Below are positions 22,816 through 32,634 of a stretch of DNA of 64,000 nt, piece after piece (the stretch's first letter is position 1; each line of letters starts with the position of its first letter). Both the position numbers and the translations under genes were made by a program. This DNA is from Cafeteria roenbergensis (Eukaryota > Sar > Bigyra > Bicosoecida > Cafeteriaceae). The notes beneath the pieces are model-generated. The model was not told where the DNA came from and made no database searches. It saw nothing but the letters and a program-made list of their open reading frames with translations. The DNA lies in contig VLTN01000071.1 of NCBI GenBank assembly GCA_008330645.1, forward strand, positions 1 to 64,000, read 5' to 3'.

Positions 22816-24368
22816 TCAAATGACAAGCTTGTGCACGATGCGGTCTGCGCCCTCCTCCTCCCACTGCGCGCGGCTCACCCACGTGCTGCGGAACGTGGAC
22901 AGCGAAGCCAGGATGGACCCGCCGGTCCACGCGAGCATGTCGCGCTTCGACGGCGCGATGATCCGCAGCTTGGTTCCGGTGGGGGCGAGCGCGCGACCCT
23001 CCTTGAGCAGCCGCCTGGCAAAGCCCGGCAGGGTCGTGGTCCCGCCCGCGAGCAGCACAGCGCCCCAGAGCTGCTTGCGAAGCTCGATGTCGCAGCGAAA
23101 CACAGCGCCGGCGAGCGCCTCGTGGACGGAGGGGCAATCCAGGCCGTCGAGCTGCGGCTGGAACAGCAGCTCCGGCGCCGTGAAGGCCTCCGGCCCGGTC
23201 CGGAACCGACGGCCGTCCGGCAGCTCGTACACCGCCCCGCATCCAAAGGTCGATCCCTCGCCCCCCGAGCCTGCGGCGCCGGCGGCGGCAGCTCCCGCTG
23301 CTGCGGCGCCCGTGGCTGCGGCGCCCGCCCCGCGCGCCCTGGCCGCCCGCTCGGCCGCCACGGGGTCGAGCGCCACCTCGCACACCGCCTCCTTCATCTC
23401 GCGCACAACCTCCGCTGTCGGGGCGCCGTCCAGCACGAGTCCGCTGGCTCTCAGGCGATGCGAGAGCCGGTGCGTCACCGCCCTCCCGGCCAGGTCGGAC
23501 CGCACCACCGCGTGCGAGAGCGCCATTCCCTCGTAGACGGGGACCACCTGCGTCGCTCCGTCGCCCACGTCCAGCACGACGCCGGTGGTGCGGCCCGAGC
23601 CGTACAGCGCGAGGGTTGCCTGCGACGCCACGCACAGCGCGGGCGCGGCAAGCGCCTCGAAAGCCAGCTCTGCCATGCGGTTGCGCTGCGCGCGCGGGGT
23701 GAGCGCAGGCTCCGTCACCAGCAGAGGCTGCTCGTTGAAGGCCACGCCGAGACCAGTGGCTGGCTGCGTCACAGCCTGGCTCCAGAGCGTCTGCATGTCG
23801 TCCCAGTTCTCGACTGCCCCGGCGCGAATCGGCCGCGTCACCCGCATGATCCCGCGGTGCTTGGCCAGCAGGGGCCCTGTGAAACTGCAGATCGCAGGAA
23901 GGCACGTCATGCGGGGCGGGGGCGTGGGAGCGAGTGCTGTTGAGGCGCGGGAGGCGAGGGGGGACGGGCTCAGAGAGCGAACTGCCAGACCGAAGCGATC
24001 ATGCCCACGCCAGCGCCCGCTCGGCGGGGTCGAGCGGAGCTGCCCGTCCTGGGCAGACTGGCGCGTGCCTTTCGCTCCGCTCCGCACCAACTGAGGCCCA
24101 GCTTGCAGCGCAGGAGTCGACGCGCGGGAGCCGCATGTTCCGCGCCTGCCGCATCTGAGACGCCGAGCTTCGCGGCGGCCGGTTCTCACGTGTCCCCCTC
24201 CAGCTCGGTGCTAAGCAGCCAACGCTCGTGCTTTGGGCGCCCGATGGCCGCCTGCATCACGACCTTGGGCGCCTCCTCCCCGGCGAGGCCGGCCTTGAGC
24301 ACGCCGCTGCCATTGTCAATGACGAGGGCCGAGTTGCTGAGCGCGCCGTCAAAGCGGCCCGCAGCCAT
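22816..24368 (-). CDS. ACTR1: Actin-related protein 1 (centractin)
   Basis: ARP1 forms the short filament of dynactin, the dynein cofactor. Two exons (24368-24190 and 23884-22816) encode about 415 residues. Exon 1 holds [17 protein letters not shown], the actin ATP-binding phosphate-1 loop, and GRPKHER...ELEGD. GRPKH and EGD followed by FTGPL match ARP1 (EGDIFIGP) rather than conventional actin. Exon 2 has [23 protein letters not shown], the phosphate-2 loop, and ends in [27 protein letters not shown], very close to ARP1. Thr at EGDT is completed across the intron. An Ala/Gly/Thr-rich insert of about 30 residues in the outer domain makes the protein longer than the usual 376. The intron is 305 bases. 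Confidence 0.88.
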
Positions 24369-24691
24369 GTTCTGGCCCGCTCAAACCTTGCAGCGCGAGT
24401 TCCGGCTCGCCGGGTGCCGCAGTGCTCCGCGAGGGTGCCACGGAAAGGGAATTCCGGCGCCGGGCTGCGCACACTCACGGCAACGGCGGCGCCTGCAGAG
24501 CTCGCTTGGGCGTCAGTCGGAATTGATTGTTGGCGCTCGCGGTCTCGGTCTGCGGCCCCGGTCCCGTGCACACGCCCTCCCCACACGCTGAGCGGGATCG
24601 GGGAGCCGCCTGCAGGCACTGCGCTTCAGTGCTGCAGCGCAAGGCTCCAGCTCCTGCTGCACTCGTCGCATTTCGCGGAGCGGCCAGCGTG
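24369..24691. promoter_or_regulatory. Shared upstream region of ARP1 and TDP1
   Basis: The two genes are head to head with 323 bases between start codons. No clear TATA box or repeated motif is seen. A bidirectional promoter is inferred from the layout. Confidence 0.4.
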
Positions 24692-27169
24692 ATGAGCTCC
24701 CCCTCCGGCGCCCGGCCTTCCAAGCGACCCCGCAGCGACCCCGCGGATGAAGATGTGGTGGTACTCGACGATTCTAGCGACGGGGGCGACGGCATGGCGC
24801 CGGCGTCTCCATCGTCGGCTGCCGAGCCGTCGCCAAAGCGTTGGCAAGCGTCCGCTGCCCCGCGCCCAACGCCCGCCGCGTCGCCGTCCCGGTCACAGCG
24901 CGCGCTCGCTGAGGTTATCGGGTCGGGAGCGGCATGCTTTGCGACCGCTGGGTCGTCCCCGCCAGGCAGGGCTGCGTGGCGAGAGGCCGCCGCCTCGCTG
25001 TTGCTGCGGCAGGGCCGGGCGGATGCCGGCGAGCCTCCCCCGTGCGCCTCAGCCGCAGCCTTCATGCTGGAGGGGGCCCGCGGCCCGCGGCCTCCGGCCC
25101 CGCCCGCTGCGTCGCCCTGCGAGCCGGCCCCGCCGCTGCTGCTCAGCGGCTGCATGCTCCGCGACCGCTGGTTCCGGCACAGCGACGACTGCAGGCCCGG
25201 CCTGCTCGGCGCCGGCGAGGGCACGCCAGCCCCCTGCTCGCGCGGGCCCCTCACCGGCCTGCTGGTCTCCTCAATGGAGTTCGACCCCTCCCCCGGCATC
25301 GGCTTCCACCCCGCCGTGCTGGCCAGGCCCGAGCTGTCCCGGATCGGCTTCCCGCCGGAGGAGGCAGAGCTGTCGCGGTGGACGCGGCTGTGCAGGGGGG
25401 ACACGGAGCACTGCGTGGTGGTGGGGCCGGCGGAGCTGTTCCGATCCTCGCCCGGCGCCCGGTCGGACTGGCGCGCGCAGTGGCGCCGCGCGGCGGCGGC
25501 GGCGCTCGCGAGCGAGGGACTCGGCGAGGTGCCCCCCGACCCGCATCCGGCAACGACCCAGTTCGTCGGTGTGGAGCACTCCACTGCGGTGGGGCGCGAC
25601 CGCTGGCCCGACTTGCAGCATGCCAAAGTCGTCGTGGCCCGGTTTGCGCCCGCGCCGGCCGGCGACGGGGTCGGGTGCGCCCAGGCATCCGCGACTGGCG
25701 GCAGCGCCGCTGCTGCTGCTAGCTCTGCCGCGGGCGACGCGGCGGACGCCGGCGACAACCGGGCAGAGGGCCGCCTCGGCGCGTTCCTCCGCGTCATCGT
25801 CACGTCCGCGAACATGTCGCGCAACGGCTGGGAGGAAATGCACCAGTGCGTGTGGGTGCAGGACTTTTGGCCAGACAAGCCCGTGCCCGGCAACCCCGCG
25901 CCCGGCAACTCCGTGCCCAGCGTGCTTCCGGCGCCCGGTGGTGCCGTGCCGGGGTGGCAGAGCCGGTTTCCGGCAGAGCACGCTGTGGTGGGCGACCTGC
26001 GACGTCAGCTGATGTTCCTGGCGGCCTCGTGGGGCGCGAGGGCGCGCCGCTCGATGCAGGCTCTGCTCGAGGGGTTCGACCTCTCCTCCGCCAAGGCAGA
26101 CCTGTGCTGCTCCGTGCCGCGCGCGCTCGAGGTCGACAGCCCCGACGGCAGTCCGGAGGAGCTGCTGGTGGACGGCAGGGGCTGGGACCGCCTGGCGAGG
26201 TGCAGGGCGCGCCACGCAGCCTGGCTCCGTGCCGCCAAGGGCGCCGCAGCCATGGACGACCTGGTCCCGCCCCCGGGCCCGCTCCGCCCTCCGCGGCTGC
26301 TGGTCGTGACGTCGTCGCTGGGAGCCCTCGTTGGCGCCCTTCTGCCGCGCTGCCTCGCCGCCGCGGCCGGCGTCCCCGCCTCCACCAGGGACAACGATGC
26401 GCTCGCCGCCCTGCCCGGCAGATCCAAGCCAACGGCGTTGCGCAGGGCCGCCACCGCGGCAGTCGCCGCCGAGCCCCCCGGCCTGGTGGTGGCTTGGCCA
26501 GGCAGGGCCGACGTGGGGCGCCACCGCCATGGCGCACACAAGATGTGCTTGCGCAGGCGCACCCTCGAGGGACGTGAAACCGCCAAAAACGCCCATGTCC
26601 TGAGGCGGCTGGCGAGGCTGCCGGGGTGCGGCCAGTACCGCAACTCGCACGCGAAGATGCTGCTGCCGCAGCTGCCTGCCGAGGCGGCTGCAGCGCGGGA
26701 ACACTTCCTGGCTGCCGCCGGACTGCGGCCCGATGCCGCGATGCCTGCTGCGGCGCCAGGTGGCGCGATGCCTGCTGCGGCGCCCGCTGGTGCCCATGCA
26801 GACGGTTGCGGCGCAGTTGACGACTGGGCGTACGCGGGGAGCGCCAACTTCTCCCAAGCGGCGTGGGGCATGCCTGGCACCGAGCTGCGAACGAGGAACT
26901 GGGAGGCCGGCGTGGTGCTGCCGCCGAGCGCCTGGCGGCTTCGCGCTGCGGCGGAGGGGCTCGGGGCGGCGGCGCAGCGGCTGCTGCTCGCAGTCCTGGC
27001 GCACTCGGCGTCTCTCACGGGCCACCCGTCCATCGGCGGCGCGTCGCTCACGGACGCCACGGCGCTGCGGCCATTCGAAAGGCTCGTGCCGCCTGCGGGC
27101 GGGGCGGACGCGGACGACGACCCGTGGGTCTCGCCGGATCCCGCCCAAGGCGAATGCGCTCCGAGCTAA
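24692..27169 (+). CDS. TDP1: Tyrosyl-DNA phosphodiesterase 1
   Basis: TDP1 removes stalled topoisomerase I peptides and other adducts from DNA 3' ends in the nucleus. The 825-residue protein has both halves of the HKN active site. The first is QHAKVVVARF with His about 310 and Lys about 312, followed by VIVTSANMSRNGWE. The second is NSHAKMLLPQ with His about 653 and Lys about 655, followed by YAGSANFSQAAWG. The residues around the second Asn and the final RNWEAGVVLPP agree with the family. The N-terminal 170 residues are disordered and acidic, with a basic KRPRSDP patch likely to be a nuclear signal. It is longer than human TDP1 (608) through Ala/Pro-rich inserts. ATG 24692 is the first in frame; upstream the frame stays open but has no ATG. 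Confidence 0.9.
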   Translation: MSSPSGARPSKRPRSDPADEDVVVLDDSSDGGDGMAPASPSSAAEPSPKRWQASAAPRPTPAASPSRSQRALAEVIGSGAACFATAGSSPPGRAAWREAAASLLLRQGRADAGEPPPCASAAAFMLEGARGPRPPAPPAASPCEPAPPLLLSGCMLRDRWFRHSDDCRPGLLGAGEGTPAPCSRGPLTGLLVSSMEFDPSPGIGFHPAVLARPELSRIGFPPEEAELSRWTRLCRGDTEHCVVVGPAELFRSSPGARSDWRAQWRRAAAAALASEGLGEVPPDPHPATTQFVGVEHSTAVGRDRWPDLQHAKVVVARFAPAPAGDGVGCAQASATGGSAAAAASSAAGDAADAGDNRAEGRLGAFLRVIVTSANMSRNGWEEMHQCVWVQDFWPDKPVPGNPAPGNSVPSVLPAPGGAVPGWQSRFPAEHAVVGDLRRQLMFLAASWGARARRSMQALLEGFDLSSAKADLCCSVPRALEVDSPDGSPEELLVDGRGWDRLARCRARHAAWLRAAKGAAAMDDLVPPPGPLRPPRLLVVTSSLGALVGALLPRCLAAAAGVPASTRDNDALAALPGRSKPTALRRAATAAVAAEPPGLVVAWPGRADVGRHRHGAHKMCLRRRTLEGRETAKNAHVLRRLARLPGCGQYRNSHAKMLLPQLPAEAAAAREHFLAAAGLRPDAAMPAAAPGGAMPAAAPAGAHADGCGAVDDWAYAGSANFSQAAWGMPGTELRTRNWEAGVVLPPSAWRLRAAAEGLGAAAQRLLLAVLAHSASLTGHPSIGGASLTDATALRPFERLVPPAGGADADDDPWVSPDPAQGECAPS

Positions 27170-27536
27170 GCTGGGCCCACGGTCATCGCAGCGGTGATGA
27201 GAGGTGACGCTGGCGCTTTGGGGTAGGGGGGAGGGGGGTCACCGGGGCTGGGACCGCCGGTGCTGGATGCGGCTGTGCGGGCACGCCCCGTCGGAACCCT
27301 GGCGATGTTGGCAGTGATGGGCCTATGTTGTGCTCTGTCGGAGCGATGCGCGGCCGCCGCCCGCTGCTGGCCGCTGTGGCTTGCAAGAATCCGCATTCAA
27401 ACGTCGCGGCAGCACGCATACACGAAGGCACAGCCCCTGGCAACGCACATGCAACAGCGGAGGGGGCGAGGGGGATGGCCCACCCTGCCCCCCCCCCTCT
27501 CGCCGGGTCTGGAAGCTGGAACGCGCCCGGCGCTCG
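27170..27536. other. Convergent intergenic region, 367 bases
   Basis: This lies between the 3' ends of TDP1 and the minus-strand unknown gene. No gene is recognised. It contains short G and C runs near 27220-27245 and 27485-27500. Confidence 0.5.
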
Positions 27537-28669
27537 CTACACGATGGGCAGGTTTCGCATCCGATCCCGCGCTGAGGTGTCCGCACCGGCCGGCAACCGG
27601 CCGGTGTACCCCTTTATGGTGCCGGGGTGCGCAACCGAGCTCGGAAGGCGGGCCGATGTGCCGAGGGCGGCAGACCGGGCGCTCGCAGCCGCCGCCCCTC
27701 CCGCCGGCGGGGGCACGGCGCTCGCGACCCGGGCGGCGATCCGGGCCATCATGTCGCCATCAGCGCGGCGCACAAGCCGGACGGACGTCCGCTCGTCCTC
27801 CGGCCGCACGCTGCTGCTGGCACGGGGGTCGCTCCCCGTGGCGAAGGGCGCCGCGGCCGGGCCAGGTGGCGCCAGCTGGCGCTTCACGACCGGCCGCCTC
27901 GCTGCCGCGTCCGCCTCGCCGCTGGCGCCGCGCATCATGGCCGCGTTGGAGCTCTGCCAGTGCGACGCCGAGTCGTCGGCGCCAGGGGCGAACTGGAAGG
28001 TGGCCTGCGCGCTGAGGCTCGAGGAGCCTGCTTTGGCGCCGGACGGGGCGGCCTCGGGCCTGGCGCTCGACTGATTGATGTTGCGCTCGAAGTGGCGCCG
28101 GCCGGCAGGGGCGTCCGCGGACGTGGGGACCAGGTCAGGCCCAAAGCTCTGCGGGGATCGACGCGCGGCGGCGCGGGCCGGGGGAGGGGGGACGGGCTGC
28201 TGCTCGCAACGCCAGGGCATGGAGGGCGCGCGCGCGGCGCAGCTGCCACGCGCTGGGGCCGTGGCTGCAATGGCGCGGCGGGGCAAGGCGAGTCGGGTCG
28301 TGGCCGCACTGGCCAGCGCGAGTCGCAAAGCCCGACGCGGCGCGGCGCGTTGACGTGGGCGTGAGTGTCGGGCCGGCAACTCACGGTCGCTACTGTTGCG
28401 CCAGCAGCCGCCCCGCGGCGCACTGGGCGACGCACAACGTTGCCGGCCCAGTCAAGCTCGAAGCCCGGGGGTGCCTCGACCGGCGCCTCCTTCGCGCGCG
28501 AGTCCCTGCTGTCCGCGCGCCGTGCGCCGGTGCCCATGGAAGGCGCAGCGCGGAGCTCTGGCCTGCGCGAGAGGTCCGCCACCGTGGCCTGGGCGCGCTC
28601 CCGGCGCAGGTCGCGGCCGCCATCGAAGCGCGCCGCGGAAGCAGCCACCTGCCACTCGGACCGCTCCAT
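27537..28669 (-). CDS. Small basic, disordered protein with a C-terminal GYTG motif
   Basis: The family is not recognised. Two exons fit in phase 0. Exon 1 (28669-28439, 77 codons) runs from MERSEWQVAASAARFDGG to ELDWAGN. Exon 2 (28148-27537, 203 codons plus stop) begins SFGPDLVPTSADA after acceptor cccgcag. The product has 280 residues rich in Ala, Arg, Ser and Pro, without membrane segments. Conserved-looking islands are GRRHFERNINQSS, SASHWQSSNAAMM and the end HPGTIKGYTGRLP...DRMRNLPIV. GYTG followed by a Pro recalls short motifs of ciliary microtubule inner proteins of the FAM166/CIMIP2 type. That link is weak and is an inference from a four-residue motif. The gene lies head to head with the isochorismatase gene, 105 bases apart. 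Confidence 0.5.
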
Positions 28670-28774
28670 GTCGAGGGGACGAGTGGGCGGCCGGGCGCGA
28701 CGGCGAGCGCATGTTGCCAAACGGCAAATAACGGCGAGGGCGAGGGCAACACGTGTTCGGAGCACTCCGCCACC

Positions 28775-29593
28775 ATGGAGTCCACCGCCGCCGCCGTTCT
28801 GCTGGTTTGCGACATCCAAGAGCGGTTCAAGGATGCCATCTGGCACTTTGACGTCGTCGCCAAGTCGGCGGCGTTTCTCGCAGACGTTTGCACCGAGCTG
28901 GGCGTCGAGGCCATTGCGACCGAGCAGGTGCCCGAGAAGCTCGGCCACACAGTCGCAGAGGTCGCGAGCGCGCTGTCCCGCAATGCGGCAGCAATCGAGG
29001 GCGCAAAGGCAGCGGCGGCGGCAGCTGCTGCGGCAGTCGCAGGCACGGACATCGACGACAGCGACGACCTGGACTGCGAAGTCGACGACGACACTGGCGC
29101 CGACTGCGAGGACAAGGCCAGCGCGGCGGCCCCCGGTGGGCCCGCGCCGCAGATGAAGCCTCTGGTTGCCGTGGCCAAGTCGTCTTTCAGCATGCTGGTG
29201 CCCGCAGTGCGCAGCCGGCTGGCCGCGATGGCGCGCGAGGGCCAGAGCGCTGCCTGCGCGGGCGGCCCGTCCCTCGCAGGCCTCACCGTCGTCCTGGTGG
29301 GGATCGAGAGCCACGTGTGCGTGCAGCAAACCGCGTGCGCCCTGCTGGCGGCCGGGGCTCGCGTGCTCGTGCCGGCCGACGGCGTGTCCTCCTCGCGCCC
29401 AGCCGAGCACTCGCGGGCGCTGCGCCACCTCTCTGCCCGCGGGGCTGACGTCGTCAGCTGCGAAAGCGTTGCGTTCGAGCTCCTCGGCAGCGCAGCCCAC
29501 CCCGCGTTCCGCGCCGTCCAGCGGCTCGTGAAGGCCCGGGCTGCCGCCATGGATGCTGCCGCTGCGGCGCTGCTGGCGGGGTCGACGGCGTGA
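28775..29593 (+). CDS. Isochorismatase-family hydrolase (ISOC1/ISOC2-like)
   Basis: This is a cysteine hydrolase of the isochorismatase superfamily, 272 residues in one exon. The catalytic triad can be read: Asp13 in LLVCDIQERF, Lys135 in VAKSSFSM and Cys182 in GIESHVCVQQTA. TEQVPEKLGHTV and HPAFRAVQRLVK match the eukaryotic ISOC1/ISOC2 branch, whose physiological substrate is unsettled. Between TEQ...LGHTV and the catalytic Lys lies an extra segment (residues about 70-128). It is made of an Ala-rich helix followed by an acidic stretch (DIDDSDDLDCEVDDD). No targeting signal is apparent. The start is the ATG in a good context, ccaccATGg. Confidence 0.88.
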   Translation: MESTAAAVLLVCDIQERFKDAIWHFDVVAKSAAFLADVCTELGVEAIATEQVPEKLGHTVAEVASALSRNAAAIEGAKAAAAAAAAAVAGTDIDDSDDLDCEVDDDTGADCEDKASAAAPGGPAPQMKPLVAVAKSSFSMLVPAVRSRLAAMAREGQSAACAGGPSLAGLTVVLVGIESHVCVQQTACALLAAGARVLVPADGVSSSRPAEHSRALRHLSARGADVVSCESVAFELLGSAAHPAFRAVQRLVKARAAAMDAAAAALLAGSTA

Positions 29594-29859
29594 GCGGCCG
29601 CGGGCGACCCCCGCAGCCGCGTCGGGGCAGCGTGTGCATGGTCCGCGTGACCCTCACACGTGCGTGTGTTTGTGTGCGTGTGTGTGCGTGCGATGGGGAA
29701 GGGCTTGAATGCAGTGAGCGGCGCCAGGAATACGGCGCTGAGTTGGTTTGAATGCGGTGAGCGGCGCCGGGGCGCAACGGCAAGCACCACTCGCTGGTGG
29801 CCCGTCACGCGCGGCGAGCTTGTCTCGCAGCACGCACGCCGCCCAGCGCCCCGTCCCCG
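29594..29859. other. Convergent gap with GT microsatellite and short duplication
   Basis: This lies between the 3' ends of the hydrolase and the dehydrogenase genes. It contains a GT-rich simple repeat at 29660-29692. A short tandem duplication, ttgaatgc(a/g)gtgagcggcgcc, lies at about 29705-29727 and 29748-29770. Confidence 0.65.
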
Positions 29860-30756
29860 TCAGAGCTTGGAGGGCCGCAGCAGCGAGAAGCGGTCGCCCC
29901 GCACGCTGGGCGGGGGCGCCACGCGGCCCCCCTTGGGGAGCACCACGACCGCCTCCCCCGCGAGCTCACACGGATCCTCCCCCGACGCGGCGTCGCGGCA
30001 CCGGCTCACGATCTCGGCGGCGTGGCTGGCCACAAAGTCCGTCGTCATCAGCCCGCCCTGCATCTCGACCACCGAGGAGAAGGCCCCTCCAGATCCCTCC
30101 GCGGCCATGGGGTCGCGCACCATGGCCGTGTCCGCGAAGGCGGGGCACAGCGCCACGACGCAGACCGGCGCGTGCACCTGCCGGCCGGTGGGGGCTCCGG
30201 TGACGGGGTCAGTGTCCCGCGCGGCCAGGTGGACGCACGACCTAGACAGCGCCACCACGCCGGCCTTGGTGGCCGCGTAGATGGGGCTGAACGGCATCGG
30301 CACGAAGGCTCCGAACGAGGCCACGTTGATCACGGTGCCGCCCGATCCGCCCTTCATCAGGTCAAACGCCACGCGCGTGCCCTCGACCACCGCAGTCAGG
30401 TTGATCGCGACAACCTTGGCAGCCCCGGCCAGGCCGTTGCCCGCGATCCCCGCGTTGTTGATCACCACCGTCGTCGCGATGCCCTTGCCTGCCGCCCAAT
30501 CCGCCGCGGACGCAAACGTCGACCGCAGCGCCCGCAGGTTGGTCACGTCCAGCTTCCACCCGCGAGCGCACCCCACGCCAAACTCGGTCTCTAGCCGCCA
30601 CGCCGCCTCCGGCGCCCCCGCGATGTCAAGCAGCGCGACCGCGCTCACGAGCCGCTCCCGCAACAGCACCTGCGCAAACGCGAACCCAAGCCCTCGGCCC
30701 GCGCCCGTGATGATGGCCAGGCCCTGCCCTCCTTCTGCTGCCGCAGATCCCGCCAT
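29860..30756 (-). CDS. Short-chain dehydrogenase/reductase, HPGD-like
   Basis: This is a classical SDR of 298 residues in one exon. It has the nucleotide motif ITGAGRGLG near residue 16-24, NNAG near 100, INVAS with the catalytic Ser, and YAATK with Tyr160 and Lys164. Acidic Asp in LLDI at the end of the second strand points to NAD rather than NADP. The overall length and the sequence around AINLTAVVEGTRVAFDLM resemble NAD-dependent 15-hydroxyprostaglandin dehydrogenase-type enzymes. The substrate cannot be told. A 14-residue insert (ARDTDPVTGAPTGRQV) follows the catalytic helix. There is no signal peptide. The gene lies head to head with the SWSAP1-like gene. Confidence 0.88.
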   Translation of the reverse strand: MAGSAAAEGGQGLAIITGAGRGLGFAFAQVLLRERLVSAVALLDIAGAPEAAWRLETEFGVGCARGWKLDVTNLRALRSTFASAADWAAGKGIATTVVINNAGIAGNGLAGAAKVVAINLTAVVEGTRVAFDLMKGGSGGTVINVASFGAFVPMPFSPIYAATKAGVVALSRSCVHLAARDTDPVTGAPTGRQVHAPVCVVALCPAFADTAMVRDPMAAEGSGGAFSSVVEMQGGLMTTDFVASHAAEIVSRCRDAASGEDPCELAGEAVVVLPKGGRVAPPPSVRGDRFSLLRPSKL

Positions 30757-30921
30757 GTCGTAGGGTGCTGCGGCCGGTCAGAAGCCGCGCCAGGGCAGGC
30801 GTGGCGGTGCCCCGGCACCGAGCGCCGTCGCGGCCGCGCTCCGGCCGGCTCTACCAGCGGGCCCGCTCGAATGTGCAGTCGCCGGCGACCCGCGCACACG
30901 ACCCGGCCAGGGCCGCCGGCA

Positions 30922-32314
30922 ATGTCAACAGCCGGGGCCTGGGTGGACACGCTGACTGGCGGGACGGCGTCGCCTCCGCGGGGCCACTGCGTCGTGTCCG
31001 GGGGCAGCAGGCTGTGAGCTGGCACTTGCCCTCGCCAGCCCCGCGGCAGCTGCGTTGCGGCAGCATGCCCCTCACGGCGGCGCAGCAGGCGCGGTCCGGT
31101 GTGCGAGTGACATGCCTGATCGCCTCGCCGAGCGGGCTCGCGATCCCTCCACTGCACCGCTGCGCAGCGCAAGAGTGGCGCTCGGGATGCAGGCGGCCGT
31201 GGCAGCGGCCGAAAAGGGCGACCACGCGCTCGTTCTCTGCTCCCCAGGGAGCCTTGACGATGGCGAGTGGAAGTTTGTGTCGCGGCGGGCGGCCCGCACA
31301 ATGGGCGCCGCTTTCGCGGCTGGGCCAGCTGCTCCGAGCGCGCTGGCGGCTGCGCCGTCGACGCAGGCGCTGCAGCGAATCGCCATCAAGTACGTCGCCG
31401 GCGCAAGGACCCTCCTCGAGCTGGCATCGCAGCTGGCCGCGCTGCCCCCCTCCCTCCGCCGGCCCCGCGTCGTCGTGGCTCTCGAGTCGGAGTGGCTTGG
31501 CGACGACGGGCCCCACGCTGAGACTGCGTTTGCTGCCGCCCACGCCGCCCTAGCCCACGGATCCGCGCCTGTGCGTTTCCCAGTGGACGCACCAGACGAC
31601 CCGCGGGGCCGTGCCACGGCCGTTGCGGCAATCGCTGGCTGCGTCGTCCCTGCGCAGCACGCGGCAGGGGGACCGCAAGCCCAGCGCAAGCGACCGCGGC
31701 AGGAGAGTGACGCTGCCGGTACCGCCGGTCAGGATGGGGGCGGCGACGATGCTGCGAAGCGCCGCCGCCCACTCGACGCCAGCAGCGACCCTGGCGCTCC
31801 TGGGGGTGAGCCTGCGAGCGAGGCCTGCACAGAGACGGGGCCTCGGCCCGCGAGCGCGGCCCCAGGCAGTGGGGAGGCGGGCGGCGACGGCAGCAGCGGA
31901 GACAGCAGCGAGGCGCAGGCCATGGCAGCAGCAATCGCGGCCTCTGGTGAGCTGCGGGCGGACGACACAAGCCGGGACGACCGATGGAGTGCAAGCCTCG
32001 TTGTGACTGTGGCTGCCGCGGGCCGAGGCATCGAGGCAAGGTCGATTCGGGCTGCCAGTCGCGTGTGCGGCAGCTTCTTGACCGTCACCGAGTGCCAGCG
32101 AAAGCGACCGGAGTTGCTCGGCCTCACCCAGGCCCCAGCAGGGGGGCAACCAGGAAGGCAGTTCCGCGTGCAGGCCAAGGACTCCTGTGGCGGCACAGGA
32201 CATGCGTTTCTGGAAGTCTTGGGAGACTGCTGCGTCGCGGAGCTCGATGCGGCCGCTGGTTCGCCCGGAGACGAGGGGCCGGGTGTCGGCCTTCCAGGGA
32301 GTGACTGCCAGTAG
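30922..32314 (+). CDS. SWSAP1-like RecA-fold protein (candidate recombination factor)
   Basis: Two exons fit exactly: 30922-31013 and 31168-32314, with donor GTGAGC and acceptor ctgcgcag. A Leu codon is rebuilt across the junction. The result, 412 residues, begins with a region reading CVVSGGSRLARVALGMQAA. This sits where RecA-fold proteins carry GPPGSGKTAL. It continues with HALVLCSP (strand 2), LQRIAIKYVAGARTLLEL and RPRVVVALESEW (Walker B position). The phrase LQRI.I.Y....TLLEL resembles vertebrate SWSAP1 (LQ.I.F.YPPSTRELF.L), a RAD51-paralogue-like partner of SWIM-domain SWS1. The P-loop is degenerate here, lacking the Lys and Ser/Thr. The middle (about 180-300) is disordered and acidic. 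A C-terminal part of about 100 residues is unassigned. Assignment is by motif reading only. Confidence 0.5.
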
Positions 32315-32634
32315 CAGCCGCCTCGAAGCGACTCTGCAGCCAGATGGTGGCTGCCACCCACCCCAGCTCGTGCGCGAGTGAGTTGGTGTGCCGTCACTGC
32401 CAGCCCGTGGGGCAGCCTAGTCAGAGAGAGAAAGCGAGAGAGAGAGAGAGAGAGAGTGGAGCGGGCACCGTTTGCCGTGGCCGTTTGCAGGGAGGAGCTG
32501 GAGGCGGGGCTTTGAGATCTGCTGGCACGTTTCGCAAGTTGATGGCAGAGTCAAGGCGTTGAGTCGGCCACCACGGCCACTTTTCCATTTTGCGCGAGCG
32601 AGCCAAAACTTGCGCAGGCAAGGGTGTCTGGACG
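32315..32634. other. Intergenic, with GA microsatellite
   Basis: The 320-base gap precedes the second ankyrin gene. It holds an (AG)n simple repeat at 32423-32456. No other feature is seen. Confidence 0.6.
32423..32456 (+). repeat. (AG)n microsatellite
   Basis: This is a 34-base AG-rich tract with one AAAGCG interruption, upstream of the ankyrin gene. Confidence 0.9.

Noticed and set aside
19549-23943. A 1464-codon open frame on the plus strand
   Set aside because: It is antisense to ELP1 and ARP1, both supported by clear family motifs. The translation is Ala/Pro/Arg/Ser-rich without any domain. Long antisense frames are expected when third positions are nearly all G or C.
24527-24691. N-terminal extension of TDP1 from 24527
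   Set aside because: The frame is open but begins with TTG and has no ATG before 24692.
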